From assembly GCA_002421845.1 (NCBI GenBank), contig DISL01000093.1, positions 1-7,716 of the forward strand: a DNA stretch of 7,716 nt. The letters run 5' to 3'. The position numbers and the translations under genes are program-made. Positions 1 to 6,466 of this stretch are shown here, in pieces; position 1 is the stretch's first letter; each line of letters starts with the position of its first letter. The DNA is from Epsilonproteobacteria bacterium UBA6211 (lineage in GTDB: Bacteria; Campylobacterota; Campylobacteria; Campylobacterales; Arcobacteraceae). Below the pieces are notes generated by a model. It was given only the letters and a program-made list of their open reading frames with translations, did not search any database and was not told where the DNA came from.

Positions 1-686
1 AAATAGTATTCAAACAAAAAGATTTAACTGAACCTTCAAACGAGTGTACTACTTGTGAAAGTTGTGTTACGGTATGTCCTACTCATATAGATATTAGAAA
101 AGGGATGCAATTAGAGTGTATCAACTGTTTAGAGTGTGTAGATGCTTGTACGACGGTAATGGGTAAACTAGGCAAACCTTCTTTAGTACAATGGACTAGT
201 ACTAATGCTATAGAAAAAGGTCAAGAAACGAAAGTAGTTAGAAAAAATACTATTATGTACGGTGTTGCTCTTGTTCTAATAGTCGGTATGTTGTTTGTTA
301 TGGGTGGAAAAAAAGAGTATATGTTACTTAATATAAATAAAACTACTCAACTTTATATTATAGATGAAGAAAAAGGTAAAGTTAGCAATAACTTCTTGTT
401 CTTATTCCAAAATACAGAACCTAATAGTCATCAATATAATTTAGAAGTAATAGGTGAATATGCTGGGAAAATTCAAATAGAGAGATTTGAGCCGTTTGAT
501 TTAAGTCCGAAAAAACTTGCTAAAAAAGTTGTTATATTATCTACTACTGAAAGATTAGTTGATGATATTTCAAAAGATACGCCGATAACTGTTCAAATAA
601 GAGCTTATTCTACAACTGAACCGGAACGTGTTTCGGTTGTAAGAGAAGCTGTATTTATCTATCCAAGAGCGGATAAACTAAAATAG
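1..686 (+). CDS. ccoG: CcoG/FixG/RdxA-type cbb3 oxidase assembly protein, C-terminal part (5' end outside window)
   Basis: The reading frame is open from base 3 and 227 residues are visible. Residues 15-26 read CTTCESCVTVCP and residues 39-49 read CINCLECVDAC. These are two CxxCxxCxxxC motifs for two [4Fe-4S] clusters, arranged as in CcoG. A single membrane helix follows at about visible residues 84-102, and then about 120 residues matching the Ig-like C-terminal domain of the FixG family. In this family the N-terminal membrane helices lie before the ferredoxin part, so they should be upstream of the window. CcoG is a membrane protein that reduces copper during assembly of cbb3-type cytochrome c oxidase. 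The ATG at 105 lies between the two cluster motifs and is not a credible start. The stop codon (684-686) sits inside the left arm of a hairpin. Recognition is firm; the missing N-terminus is due only to the window edge. Confidence 0.92.
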   Translation, partial: IVFKQKDLTEPSNECTTCESCVTVCPTHIDIRKGMQLECINCLECVDACTTVMGKLGKPSLVQWTSTNAIEKGQETKVVRKNTIMYGVALVLIVGMLFVMGGKKEYMLLNINKTTQLYIIDEEKGKVSNNFLFLFQNTEPNSHQYNLEVIGEYAGKIQIERFEPFDLSPKKLAKKVVILSTTERLVDDISKDTPITVQIRAYSTTEPERVSVVREAVFIYPRADKLK

Positions 687-710
687 TCAAGGCTTTAGCT
701 TTGACTATTT
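681..710. terminator. Hairpin between convergent ccoG and pyrC, probable bidirectional terminator
   Basis: The arms AAATAGTCAAGGC and GCTTTGACTATTT pair over 13 positions with one G-T wobble, around a TTTA loop. The stem overlaps the ccoG stop codon. On the plus strand it ends in ATTT and is then followed by a G-rich run (711-719). On the minus strand it is followed by TTAGTTT. Neither side has a long T-tract, so termination may be inefficient. Its placement between two convergent genes supports the call. Confidence 0.6.
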
Positions 711-717
711 GGGGGAG

Positions 718-752
718 GGTAAAATTTTACCTTTTACCTTTTCCTTTTTACC
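718..752. repeat. 14-bp palindrome plus degenerate tandem TTTTACC units
   Basis: GGTAAAATTTTACC (718-731) is a perfect palindrome. Its right half begins a short run of related units: TTTTACC (725-731), TTTTACC (732-738), TTTTCC (739-744) and TTTTTACC (745-752). The last unit touches the pyrC stop codon. The run is too short to be called a microsatellite, and its function is unknown. It may simply be AT-rich 3' flanking sequence. Confidence 0.45.
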
Positions 753-1768
753 TATTCTTTAATACTCCACTTTATAACTTCATCTGCATACATAGGCACT
801 ACGGTTTCCGCATCATTCTTATAGCTACTAGGTACTCTAAAATCAGTTTTTTCTAGTGTAATTGTTTTTGACGGAGGATTTATACCGTAAATATTAATTG
901 CATTATCACTTACGAATTTTTGAAGATTATCAAGGCAATTATGCTTTTCGAAAAGCTCTGTCAACACTTGCAATGCTATAGGAGCAGTAAAAACACCGGC
1001 AGCACATCCGCAAGATTCTTTTTTATGTTTAGGATGAGGTGCACTATCGCTACCGAAACATACTTTTGGATTTGCACCCAAAGCAACGTTTAGTAATGCA
1101 GCTCTATCTTCATATCTTTTTGCTATAGGCTTACAGAATAAGTGAGGTTTTAACATCCCACCGGCAACGTCATCTAGTGTAATCAAAAGGTGGTGTAATG
1201 TAATCGTAGCATATAGATTAGGATACTTATCAAGCATTTCAACGGCAGATGCGGTAGTAATATGTTCCATAATAATTTTTAGATTCGGAAAAGATGAAGC
1301 GATAGATTCATATATAGGCATAAACTCAGCTTCTCTATCCATCACAAACCCGTTTGTCTCACCGTGAATACATAGTATAATACCCAAATCACTCATAGCT
1401 TGTAACGTAGGTCTTAGGGTATCTATGTCCATAGAACTCACCCCTGTTTCACTATTTGTAGTTATCCCCGCAGGATAAAGCTTAATAGCCGTAATCTCAT
1501 CTTTTACGCTCTCTAGGAACTCTTTTGAATAGTTTTGAAAAAACAAAGTCATATACGGTTCAAAGGTGTCTTTACCGCAAGCTTGTTTTATTCTATTTTT
1601 ATATGCCGTAACAGCCTCTTTTGTCGTTACCGGAGGAACAAGGTTAGGCATTATTATTGCACCGCTGAAAGTATTACTTGTAAGAGGACCTACAAGATTT
1701 AACATATCATTATCTCTCAAATGCAAATGCATATCAAGAGGTGTTTTAATACTAAATATTTTGCTCAT
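752..1768 (-). CDS. pyrC: Dihydroorotase, class II (PyrC)
   Basis: This enzyme catalyses reversible cyclisation of N-carbamoyl-L-aspartate to dihydroorotate, the third step of de novo pyrimidine synthesis, in the cytoplasm. The full set of metal-centre and active-site motifs is visible. They are DMHLHLRD near the N-terminus, the lysine to be carboxylated in AIKLYPAG (about residue 96), the histidine in CIHGE, the histidine in MEHITT, and GSDSAPH with the catalytic aspartate. At 338 residues it has the usual length of the single-domain E. coli-type enzyme. I chose the ATG at 1768 (MSKIFSIK...). The in-frame ATG at 1780 (MTIVMSK...) directly abuts the only Shine-Dalgarno-like AAAGGA, which is 11 bases from the 1768 codon. 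The gene overlaps the end of the upstream kinase by 17 bp, so translational coupling is likely. It is the last gene of the amt-glnB-kinase-pyrC cluster. Confidence 0.94.
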   Translation of the reverse strand: MSKIFSIKTPLDMHLHLRDNDMLNLVGPLTSNTFSGAIIMPNLVPPVTTKEAVTAYKNRIKQACGKDTFEPYMTLFFQNYSKEFLESVKDEITAIKLYPAGITTNSETGVSSMDIDTLRPTLQAMSDLGIILCIHGETNGFVMDREAEFMPIYESIASSFPNLKIIMEHITTASAVEMLDKYPNLYATITLHHLLITLDDVAGGMLKPHLFCKPIAKRYEDRAALLNVALGANPKVCFGSDSAPHPKHKKESCGCAAGVFTAPIALQVLTELFEKHNCLDNLQKFVSDNAINIYGINPPSKTITLEKTDFRVPSSYKNDAETVVPMYADEVIKWSIKE

Positions 1769-3947
1769 TACTATCGTCATCCTTTTGTTGAATTGGTAAT
1801 TCCACTATAAAGTTTGCACCTCTAAATGACTTACCGTTATATACTATATCCTCATTTTGGATATATAAATTACCTTTAAAACTTCCCTTAACAATTTGAG
1901 TACTCATATAAAGTCCAAGACCTGTACCCATTGACTTGTGTTTTGTAGTGAAATAAGGGTCAAAGATTTTCTCCATAATCTCTTCATCGACTCCACCGGC
2001 ATTATCATGAATAGATATTTGTATGCAATCAGGTGAAGTTTTTAGTTTAATATGGACATATCTATCATCTTTATTACGAGCAACTAAAGCCTCTTTTGCA
2101 TTTGAGAGAATATTTAGTACAACCTGTGATAACTCTGTAGGATAACCTCTATACCCAATATGTTCCATTTCAAAGTCTATTTCTACGAGATTATTTTGGT
2201 AACTTGCTTTTATGATATTATAAGTGTTTTGGATTACCTCGTCAATATAAAAATCCTCTATTATTTTGTCTTTTTTAAAGAAATTCCTAAAATCATCTAT
2301 AGTTTTTGATAGGAAGTTGGCACTTTTTATAATATCATCGGCAGTTTTTTCTATATCGTCATTTTCCATAATGTCATATTCTTTTTTGAGTTTAAGCCCT
2401 GTTATAGAAGTAGTAATAGCACTTAGAGGTTGTCTCCATTGATGAGCTATATTTCCTATCATCTCGCCAAGTGCAGCTAGACGTGATTGTTGTTGTAGCA
2501 TTAAATCTTTTTTCTTACTCTCTTTTATCTCTGATTTTAACGCTTCGGTTATCTCAACTTCATGAGTAATATCATCCAATGTTACAATAAAAATATCTTT
2601 ACCGTAGTAAGAAAACGGGTTTACGTTGATTTTATAATGGTGCAATTTAGCGTTAAATTCTATTGCACATTTTGACTTCATATTTTTGTTTTTTGCAATA
2701 TATTCAAGCCAAGTGAGTTCTTCTACATATTTGGAAAATATATAATTGCTATCCCCAATATCAACAAAATAGTCACATATACACTTTTGTTCTTTAAGAA
2801 AGTTTTCTAAAGTCTCTTTTTGTGAAATAATATTAAACGTAGCTTTATTCGCATCAATCAATGCCTTGCCGTCACTTAAGATAACAAGATTTGATTGTGA
2901 ATCAAGAATATTTCTATTTAGATTTTTTTCTTCGGTAATTATTTGTATTTGTTCATTTAATTTGGAGTTTAGTTTACTCTCATGTTCCAAATTTATTTTT
3001 ATAATTTTTGATTTTTCATGGCTTCTTAGTAAAAATAGGAAAATCAAAATAGAAAGTATCAAAACTATAATAAAAAGTATTAATATGAATTTAAAAGCTT
3101 GAATATCGGCTTTTTCTATATCGGCAACTTTTTTAAATAGTACAAAATACCCTAATGTCTCTCCATCTATACCTTTTATTTTTTCATAAGTAACCAGTAT
3201 ATCATCTATTATTCTATAATCTGTTATATCCAATATATTTGCAATACCGATTCTTTGTAAAAAGGAGACGTAATATGGACTGTTCTCTAAATTTGCGAGA
3301 TAGTAACCATCAATAAATTGTTTGGTAATATTATGTGTAAGTTGTTTTTCGAATTTCTTGTCGGTTAGTACTACAGAATCTAATTTATCCAATTCCAGTT
3401 TTTTGGATATGGAGTTGAAATGGGTAATAATTTCGATAACACCTATAAATTCATCTTTATCAAATATTGGAACCATACTTTTAAATGTCATAGAAAAGAT
3501 ACCGACACTGATAGAACTTTTTAATTGTTTTGTAGATATGAGCTCTCTTAAATCTGCTCTTATATCGTATAAATTGTCACCTTTTTTGTCTGTCCAACTT
3601 CTGTATAAGCTATTGCCTTTTATATCTATAACTTGTATCCATACATTTTTATAGTCGGTTAATTTTTTTAGGTCTTCACTGATTTTTTTTAGAACCAAAT
3701 CGTCAAAAATTTCATTTTTTACTGCTTTAACAATATTTGAGTTTTGAGAAAGTGTGAGGGCTATTGCTAAAGTGGAGCTTTGTTTGTCGGATATTAAGTT
3801 TTTTACACGTTCTTTTAGAGATTGTGAGATTATAGTGTATTTTTCATTCTCTATAGTCTCGAACTGTTGCTTTATCTCAGAAAATACAAAAGATAAAACA
3901 ACAGCTGATATTAAAAAAATACCAAAAACCGTATTTTTAATTTTCAT
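1752..3947 (-). CDS. Membrane-bound sensor histidine kinase (periplasmic double-Cache-like sensor, PAS, HisKA, HATPase)
   Basis: The protein has 731 residues. A membrane helix at about 6-23 is followed by a periplasmic region of roughly 260 residues. That region contains SLYRSWTDKKGD and a second alpha/beta segment, resembling the double-Cache sensors common in Campylobacterota kinases. A second membrane helix lies at about 286-308, then a coiled coil (about 310-345) and a PAS-like domain (about 345-470). The phospho-acceptor block contains IAHQWRQPLSAI with His502. The ATPase domain shows an N-box around NILSNAKEAL (612-621), DNAGGV (648-653), FDPYFTTKH and GTGLGLY (674-680). All core catalytic motifs are present, so it should autophosphorylate. 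There is no receiver domain and no response regulator gene in the window, so the partner is unknown. It starts 15 bp after glnB with no clear Shine-Dalgarno, which suggests coupling to glnB translation. The ligand cannot be read from the sequence. Confidence 0.92.
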   Translation of the reverse strand: MKIKNTVFGIFLISAVVLSFVFSEIKQQFETIENEKYTIISQSLKERVKNLISDKQSSTLAIALTLSQNSNIVKAVKNEIFDDLVLKKISEDLKKLTDYKNVWIQVIDIKGNSLYRSWTDKKGDNLYDIRADLRELISTKQLKSSISVGIFSMTFKSMVPIFDKDEFIGVIEIITHFNSISKKLELDKLDSVVLTDKKFEKQLTHNITKQFIDGYYLANLENSPYYVSFLQRIGIANILDITDYRIIDDILVTYEKIKGIDGETLGYFVLFKKVADIEKADIQAFKFILILFIIVLILSILIFLFLLRSHEKSKIIKINLEHESKLNSKLNEQIQIITEEKNLNRNILDSQSNLVILSDGKALIDANKATFNIISQKETLENFLKEQKCICDYFVDIGDSNYIFSKYVEELTWLEYIAKNKNMKSKCAIEFNAKLHHYKINVNPFSYYGKDIFIVTLDDITHEVEITEALKSEIKESKKKDLMLQQQSRLAALGEMIGNIAHQWRQPLSAITTSITGLKLKKEYDIMENDDIEKTADDIIKSANFLSKTIDDFRNFFKKDKIIEDFYIDEVIQNTYNIIKASYQNNLVEIDFEMEHIGYRGYPTELSQVVLNILSNAKEALVARNKDDRYVHIKLKTSPDCIQISIHDNAGGVDEEIMEKIFDPYFTTKHKSMGTGLGLYMSTQIVKGSFKGNLYIQNEDIVYNGKSFRGANFIVELPIQQKDDDSNEQNI
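1780..1785 (-). promoter_or_regulatory. Shine-Dalgarno AAAGGA deciding the pyrC start
   Basis: On the minus strand AAAGGA ends at base 1780, inside the last codons of the kinase gene. It leaves 11 bases before the ATG at 1768 but no spacer before the upstream ATG at 1780. This favours the shorter PyrC. The spacer is a little longer than usual, so the call is moderate. Confidence 0.5.
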
Positions 3948-3962
3948 CGTTTAAACTGCTTA

Positions 3963-4301
3963 TTATACAGCTTCTTCGTTTTCTTCACCGGTTCTTATTC
4001 TTATACTCTTCTCAACATCATAAACAAATATTTTACCGTCACCGATTTTACCTGTTTTAGCTGCTTCAAGTATAGCTTTTATGGCATTATCTACCATATC
4101 ATCATTTACTACTATTTCAATTTTTATTTTAGGTAAGAAATCCACAACATACTCAGCTCCACGGTAAAGCTCACTATGCCCTTGCTGTCTTCCGTAACCT
4201 TTAACATCACTTACCGTCATACCGCTTATGCCGGTATTGGTAAGAGCTTCTTTTACATCATCTAATTTGAATGGTTTGATTATAGCTTCTATTTTTTTCA
4301 T
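3963..4301 (-). CDS. glnB: Nitrogen regulatory protein P-II (GlnB/GlnK)
   Basis: This is a small trimeric cytoplasmic signal protein that reads 2-oxoglutarate, ATP/ADP and, in many bacteria, uridylylation, and controls ammonium uptake and nitrogen metabolism. The 112 residues match the family length. The N-terminus MKKIEAIIKPFKLDDVKEAL is typical. The T-loop is intact (GYGRQQGHSELYRGAEYVVDF), with Tyr51 at the uridylylation position, and the B-loop region reads TGKIGDGKIFV. The start has a clear AGGAG at 4308-4312, six bases from the ATG and overlapping the amt stop codon. Genes paired with amt are often named glnK, and sequence alone does not separate glnB from glnK here. The linkage argues that its direct target is the upstream Amt. 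No uridylyltransferase gene is in view. Confidence 0.95.
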   Translation of the reverse strand: MKKIEAIIKPFKLDDVKEALTNTGISGMTVSDVKGYGRQQGHSELYRGAEYVVDFLPKIKIEIVVNDDMVDNAIKAILEAAKTGKIGDGKIFVYDVEKSIRIRTGEENEEAV

Positions 4302-4310
4302 TTATAACTC

Positions 4311-5513
4311 CTAGTACGCTCGTTTAAACTCAGGATAACTTTCAAGTCCACACTCATCTACATCAAGACCTTGTGTTTGAACATCATCACTAGCACGAAG
4401 TGGCATTAATTTATTTATTACATATAATACTATATATGAGCTTACAAAAGCAAATATTCCTATCACGATTATACCTTTTATTTGCCCCAACAGTGTAATA
4501 TCATCACCGTTACTTGCAAAAATACCTACAGCCAATGTTCCCCATATACCGTTTACTAAGTGAACCGACAATGCACCTACCGGGTCATCAAGTCTAAGTT
4601 TATCAAAAAACGGTACGGCAAACACGACCAAAGCACCGCCTATTGCCCCTATGATTATAGGTTGGTAGATATTATATAAGTCAGGACCGGCTGTTATTGC
4701 CACAAGTCCACCTAAAGCACCGTTTAGAATCATAGTAATATCAAACTTTTTATATTTGATGTACATCATAATACCTACTACAATAGCACCTGCAAGTCCA
4801 GCCGTATTGGTATTTAATATTGTAAGTGCTACTGCATCAGCCCCTTCTTTTGAAGCTATGCTTCCTACGCTTCCGCCGTTGAAACCGAACCATCCAATCC
4901 ATAGTAAAAACGCACCCAAAGTAACCAGTGGTATATTTGAAGCAGGTATTACTTTGATACCGTGATCCGTGTATCTCCCTTTTCTAGCTCCTATTATCAT
5001 AATAGCTGCCAAAAGTGCCCATCCGCCAGTAGAGTGAATGACTGTAGAACCTGCAAGGTCATACATACTAAGTTCCAGGAAAGTACCCTCTAGCATATTT
5101 GCACCCCACGTCCAGTTTACTGCCATAGGATACAATACTGAAGCCATAATTACCGTAAATAGCGTAAGTGGTATTAATCTAGTTCTTTCACTTATTCCAC
5201 CACTCATAATATTGATAACTTTCCCTACAAAAGCTATCTGAAAAAGTAATACGGCATATTTACTTACACCTTCGTTTACACTATCGCCAAAACCACTAAG
5301 TCCACTAAAAAATGCCACGTTGTAACCTATAAGCAAAAAGCACATAGATGCAATAGCATAAATCATTGTGTTTGTCATTAAAACAGTAGAAACGTTTTTC
5401 GTTCTTACTATCCCTGCTTCAAGCATTGCAAAGCCTGGAACCATAAAGATAATAAGAGTCAAAGCAAATATCACATAAAGTGTATCTACGATGTAGAGCA
5501 TTTCATTTTCCAT
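4311..5513 (-). CDS. amt: Ammonium transporter, Amt family
   Basis: This inner-membrane channel conducts ammonium/ammonia, works as a trimer and is gated by PII. With the ATG at 5513 it has 400 residues and many hydrophobic helices, consistent with the 11-helix Amt fold. Conserved features are visible: Asp152 in YDLAGSTVIH, the pore twin histidines His160 and His318 (ALSVHLVNG), WIGWFGFNGGS (about 205-215), and the C-terminal tail GLDVDECGLESYPEF that contacts PII in this family. The frame stays open to 5603, but the 30 extra residues are Tyr/Lys-rich, unlike Amt N-termini, and run through the promoter region. AAGGAG (5520-5525), six bases before the ATG at 5513, fixes the start. It is the first gene of the minus-strand operon, with glnB 9 bp downstream. 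The pore residues look functional. Confidence 0.96.
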   Translation of the reverse strand: MENEMLYIVDTLYVIFALTLIIFMVPGFAMLEAGIVRTKNVSTVLMTNTMIYAIASMCFLLIGYNVAFFSGLSGFGDSVNEGVSKYAVLLFQIAFVGKVINIMSGGISERTRLIPLTLFTVIMASVLYPMAVNWTWGANMLEGTFLELSMYDLAGSTVIHSTGGWALLAAIMIIGARKGRYTDHGIKVIPASNIPLVTLGAFLLWIGWFGFNGGSVGSIASKEGADAVALTILNTNTAGLAGAIVVGIMMYIKYKKFDITMILNGALGGLVAITAGPDLYNIYQPIIIGAIGGALVVFAVPFFDKLRLDDPVGALSVHLVNGIWGTLAVGIFASNGDDITLLGQIKGIIVIGIFAFVSSYIVLYVINKLMPLRASDDVQTQGLDVDECGLESYPEFKRAY

Positions 5514-5619
5514 TTGTAACTCCTTAATAAAATTATATTTGTAATCATACCTTAATTTATAATATTTAAATATGATTTTTTGTACAATATATATACAGTT
5601 CAATGTATAAGGATTAATT
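5514..5619. promoter_or_regulatory. Divergent promoter region between amt operon and Fis-type regulator gene
   Basis: This very AT-rich 106-bp gap must carry promoters for both directions. Candidate -10 boxes for amt on the minus strand are TATGAT (5549-5544) and TATTAT (5564-5559). For the regulator on the plus strand, TACAAT (5583-5588) is possible. No convincing -35 boxes are seen, which is usual for sigma-70 promoters in this phylum. I see no GG-N10-GC sigma-54 core upstream of amt. Possible operators are the 12-bp palindrome ATATTTAAATAT (5562-5573) and the imperfect inverted repeat TGTACAATATATATACA (5581-5597). Individual boxes are uncertain, but the regulatory role of the region is likely. 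Confidence 0.6.
5520..5525 (-). promoter_or_regulatory. Shine-Dalgarno AAGGAG deciding the amt start
   Basis: AAGGAG on the minus strand is followed by TTACAA and then the ATG at 5513, giving ideal six-base spacing. The upstream in-frame ATG at 5603 has no comparable site. This supports the 400-residue Amt over a 430-residue version. Confidence 0.8.
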
Positions 5620-6372
5620 ATGCCAAGTGGTGACTTTATAGCACATTCACAAATATCAAAAGAGATACTAAATTCAGCAAATTTACTAAAGACCCTGAAA
5701 ATAAATGTTTTAATACGCGGAGATATAGGGACGGGTAAAAAAACATTAGCAAAAACAATAGCACCAAACAGTCTTATTATAGATGCAAAAGAGTTACAAT
5801 ATGAAATATCTCAAAATGCTTTTTCAACCGAATATGAAACTATTATAATAGACCATATTGAGAATATTACTAATGTAGATATGATTCTCAACTGGTTTTC
5901 AAACTGTGGATTGAGAATAATTGCAACCACTAGACAAAGTGAACTAAGCCCGAAATTGGAAGATTTCTTTGCCATTAAGACATTTATTCCTCCTCTTGAA
6001 GAGAGAAAAGAGGACATAAAACCGTTGGCAAATAAATTTGCTCTCGAAGCAAGTCAAGTTTTGGGTGACGGAAAAACAAAACCTCAAAAACTCATCATAA
6101 ATACTACTCAAAATGGGTATTCACTTAGACAATCTGTATTTTTTAGTTATCTATTCGAATCTATCAACGAAGGTGAAATAATGATGCTTTTGGAGAAATT
6201 GATGTTTGAAAGATTACAAGGGGAGAATAACTACAGAGATCTTTTATATCTTTTTGAAACTCCTTTGCTTAGGGCATCTCAAAAGAAATATAAAAGTCAA
6301 CTTCAAATGGCAAAACATTTAGGCTTAAATAGAGTAACTCTTAGAAAAAAACTAGAGTTAAACGATATATAA
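5620..6372 (+). CDS. Reduced NtrC-like AAA+ regulator with Fis-type HTH, lacking GAFTGA
   Basis: The protein has 250 residues and starts at an ATG with AAGGA (5609-5613) six bases upstream. It has a Walker A GDIGTGKK (34-41) and a Walker B-like IIIDHIE (75-81) in which the usual DE is DH. A sensor I-like RIIATTRQ (99-106), the NtrC-family signature FIPPLEERKEDIKPLA (122-137) and a degenerate GYSLRQS in place of GNVREL (about 166-172) follow. It ends in a Fis-type helix-turn-helix, SQLQMAKHLGLNRVTLRKKL (226-245). Only about 44 residues separate Walker A from the Walker B aspartate, and no GAFTGA loop is present. The segment where the arginine finger should lie (KLEDFFAIK) has no arginine, and there is no receiver domain. 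I infer a DNA-binding regulator that binds ATP but does not drive sigma-54. It is divergent from amt-glnB and may control that operon. Similar short Fis-family proteins occur in Campylobacterota, and I know of no assigned symbol. Confidence 0.85.
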   Translation: MPSGDFIAHSQISKEILNSANLLKTLKINVLIRGDIGTGKKTLAKTIAPNSLIIDAKELQYEISQNAFSTEYETIIIDHIENITNVDMILNWFSNCGLRIIATTRQSELSPKLEDFFAIKTFIPPLEERKEDIKPLANKFALEASQVLGDGKTKPQKLIINTTQNGYSLRQSVFFSYLFESINEGEIMMLLEKLMFERLQGENNYRDLLYLFETPLLRASQKKYKSQLQMAKHLGLNRVTLRKKLELNDI

Positions 6373-6465
6373 TTCCTATAGGCTTTGCCTACGTCGGTGC
6401 ATAAATGCACATCGACTTCGGTTTCGAGCCTGAAAACGATAAGCAGTTATCGTTTCCTATAGGCT
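6373..6465. repeat. Compact element with nested hairpins bounded by 12-bp direct repeats TTCCTATAGGCT
   Basis: TTCCTATAGGCT occurs at 6373-6384 and again at 6454-6465, 81 bp apart, and each copy contains the palindrome CCTATAGG. Between them lie TAGGC-TTT-GCCTA (6379-6391), the perfect inverted repeat GTGCATAAATGCAC flanked by GTCG and CGAC, a CTTCGG sequence typical of a stable tetraloop, and AAACGATAA-GCAG-TTATCGTTT (6434-6455). By hand count 37 of the 80 bases at 6375-6454 are G or C, clearly richer than the flanking genes. It fills the gap between two convergent genes and includes the stop codon of the EAL gene. It could be a dispersed intergenic repeat or only a complex terminator. Confidence 0.5.
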
Positions 6466-6466
6466 C
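6426..6466. terminator. Two-part stem-loop, probable bidirectional terminator for regulator and EAL genes
   Basis: The inner stem AAACGATAA/TTATCGTTT (9 bp, perfect, loop GCAG) lies at 6434-6455. An outer perfect stem GAGCCT (6426-6431)/AGGCTC (6461-6466) encloses it. On the minus strand the inner stem comes directly after the EAL gene stop and ends in CGTTTTC, a short T-run. On the plus strand it lies about 60 bases after the regulator stop. The position between convergent genes supports a terminator. Confidence 0.6.

Noticed and set aside
105..686. A separate 193-residue gene starting at the ATG at 105
   Set aside because: The ATG lies between the two iron-sulfur motifs of CcoG, and the frame is open to the left edge with matching family sequence. 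The true start is outside the window.
711..719. G-rich run GGGGGAGGG as a phase-variable tract
   Set aside because: It is interrupted by an A, short, and outside any coding or clear promoter context, so it does not resemble the long pure G-tracts of phase-variable Campylobacterota genes.
1566..1799. Plus-strand ORF opposite pyrC, with similar ORFs opposite the kinase (2866-3102, 3322-3654, 3754-3954) and opposite amt, the regulator and EAL genes
   Set aside because: They lie fully antisense to well-recognised genes, have no family-like sequence, and are explained by the composition of the coding strand.
3949..3956. GTTTAAAC palindrome just upstream of the kinase start as an operator
   Set aside because: An 8-bp palindrome of A/T-rich type inside a 15-bp intra-operon gap is expected by chance, and the same GTTTAAAC occurs again nearby, in the amt coding sequence.
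5514..5603. A 30-residue N-terminal extension of Amt from the ATG at 5603
   Set aside because: It lacks a ribosome binding site, is Tyr/Lys-rich, covers the divergent promoter region, and a strong AAGGAG marks the ATG at 5513.
5514..5619. Sigma-54 promoter for amt
   Set aside because: Reading the minus strand, the only GG pair (5551-5550) is not followed by GC at the required spacing.
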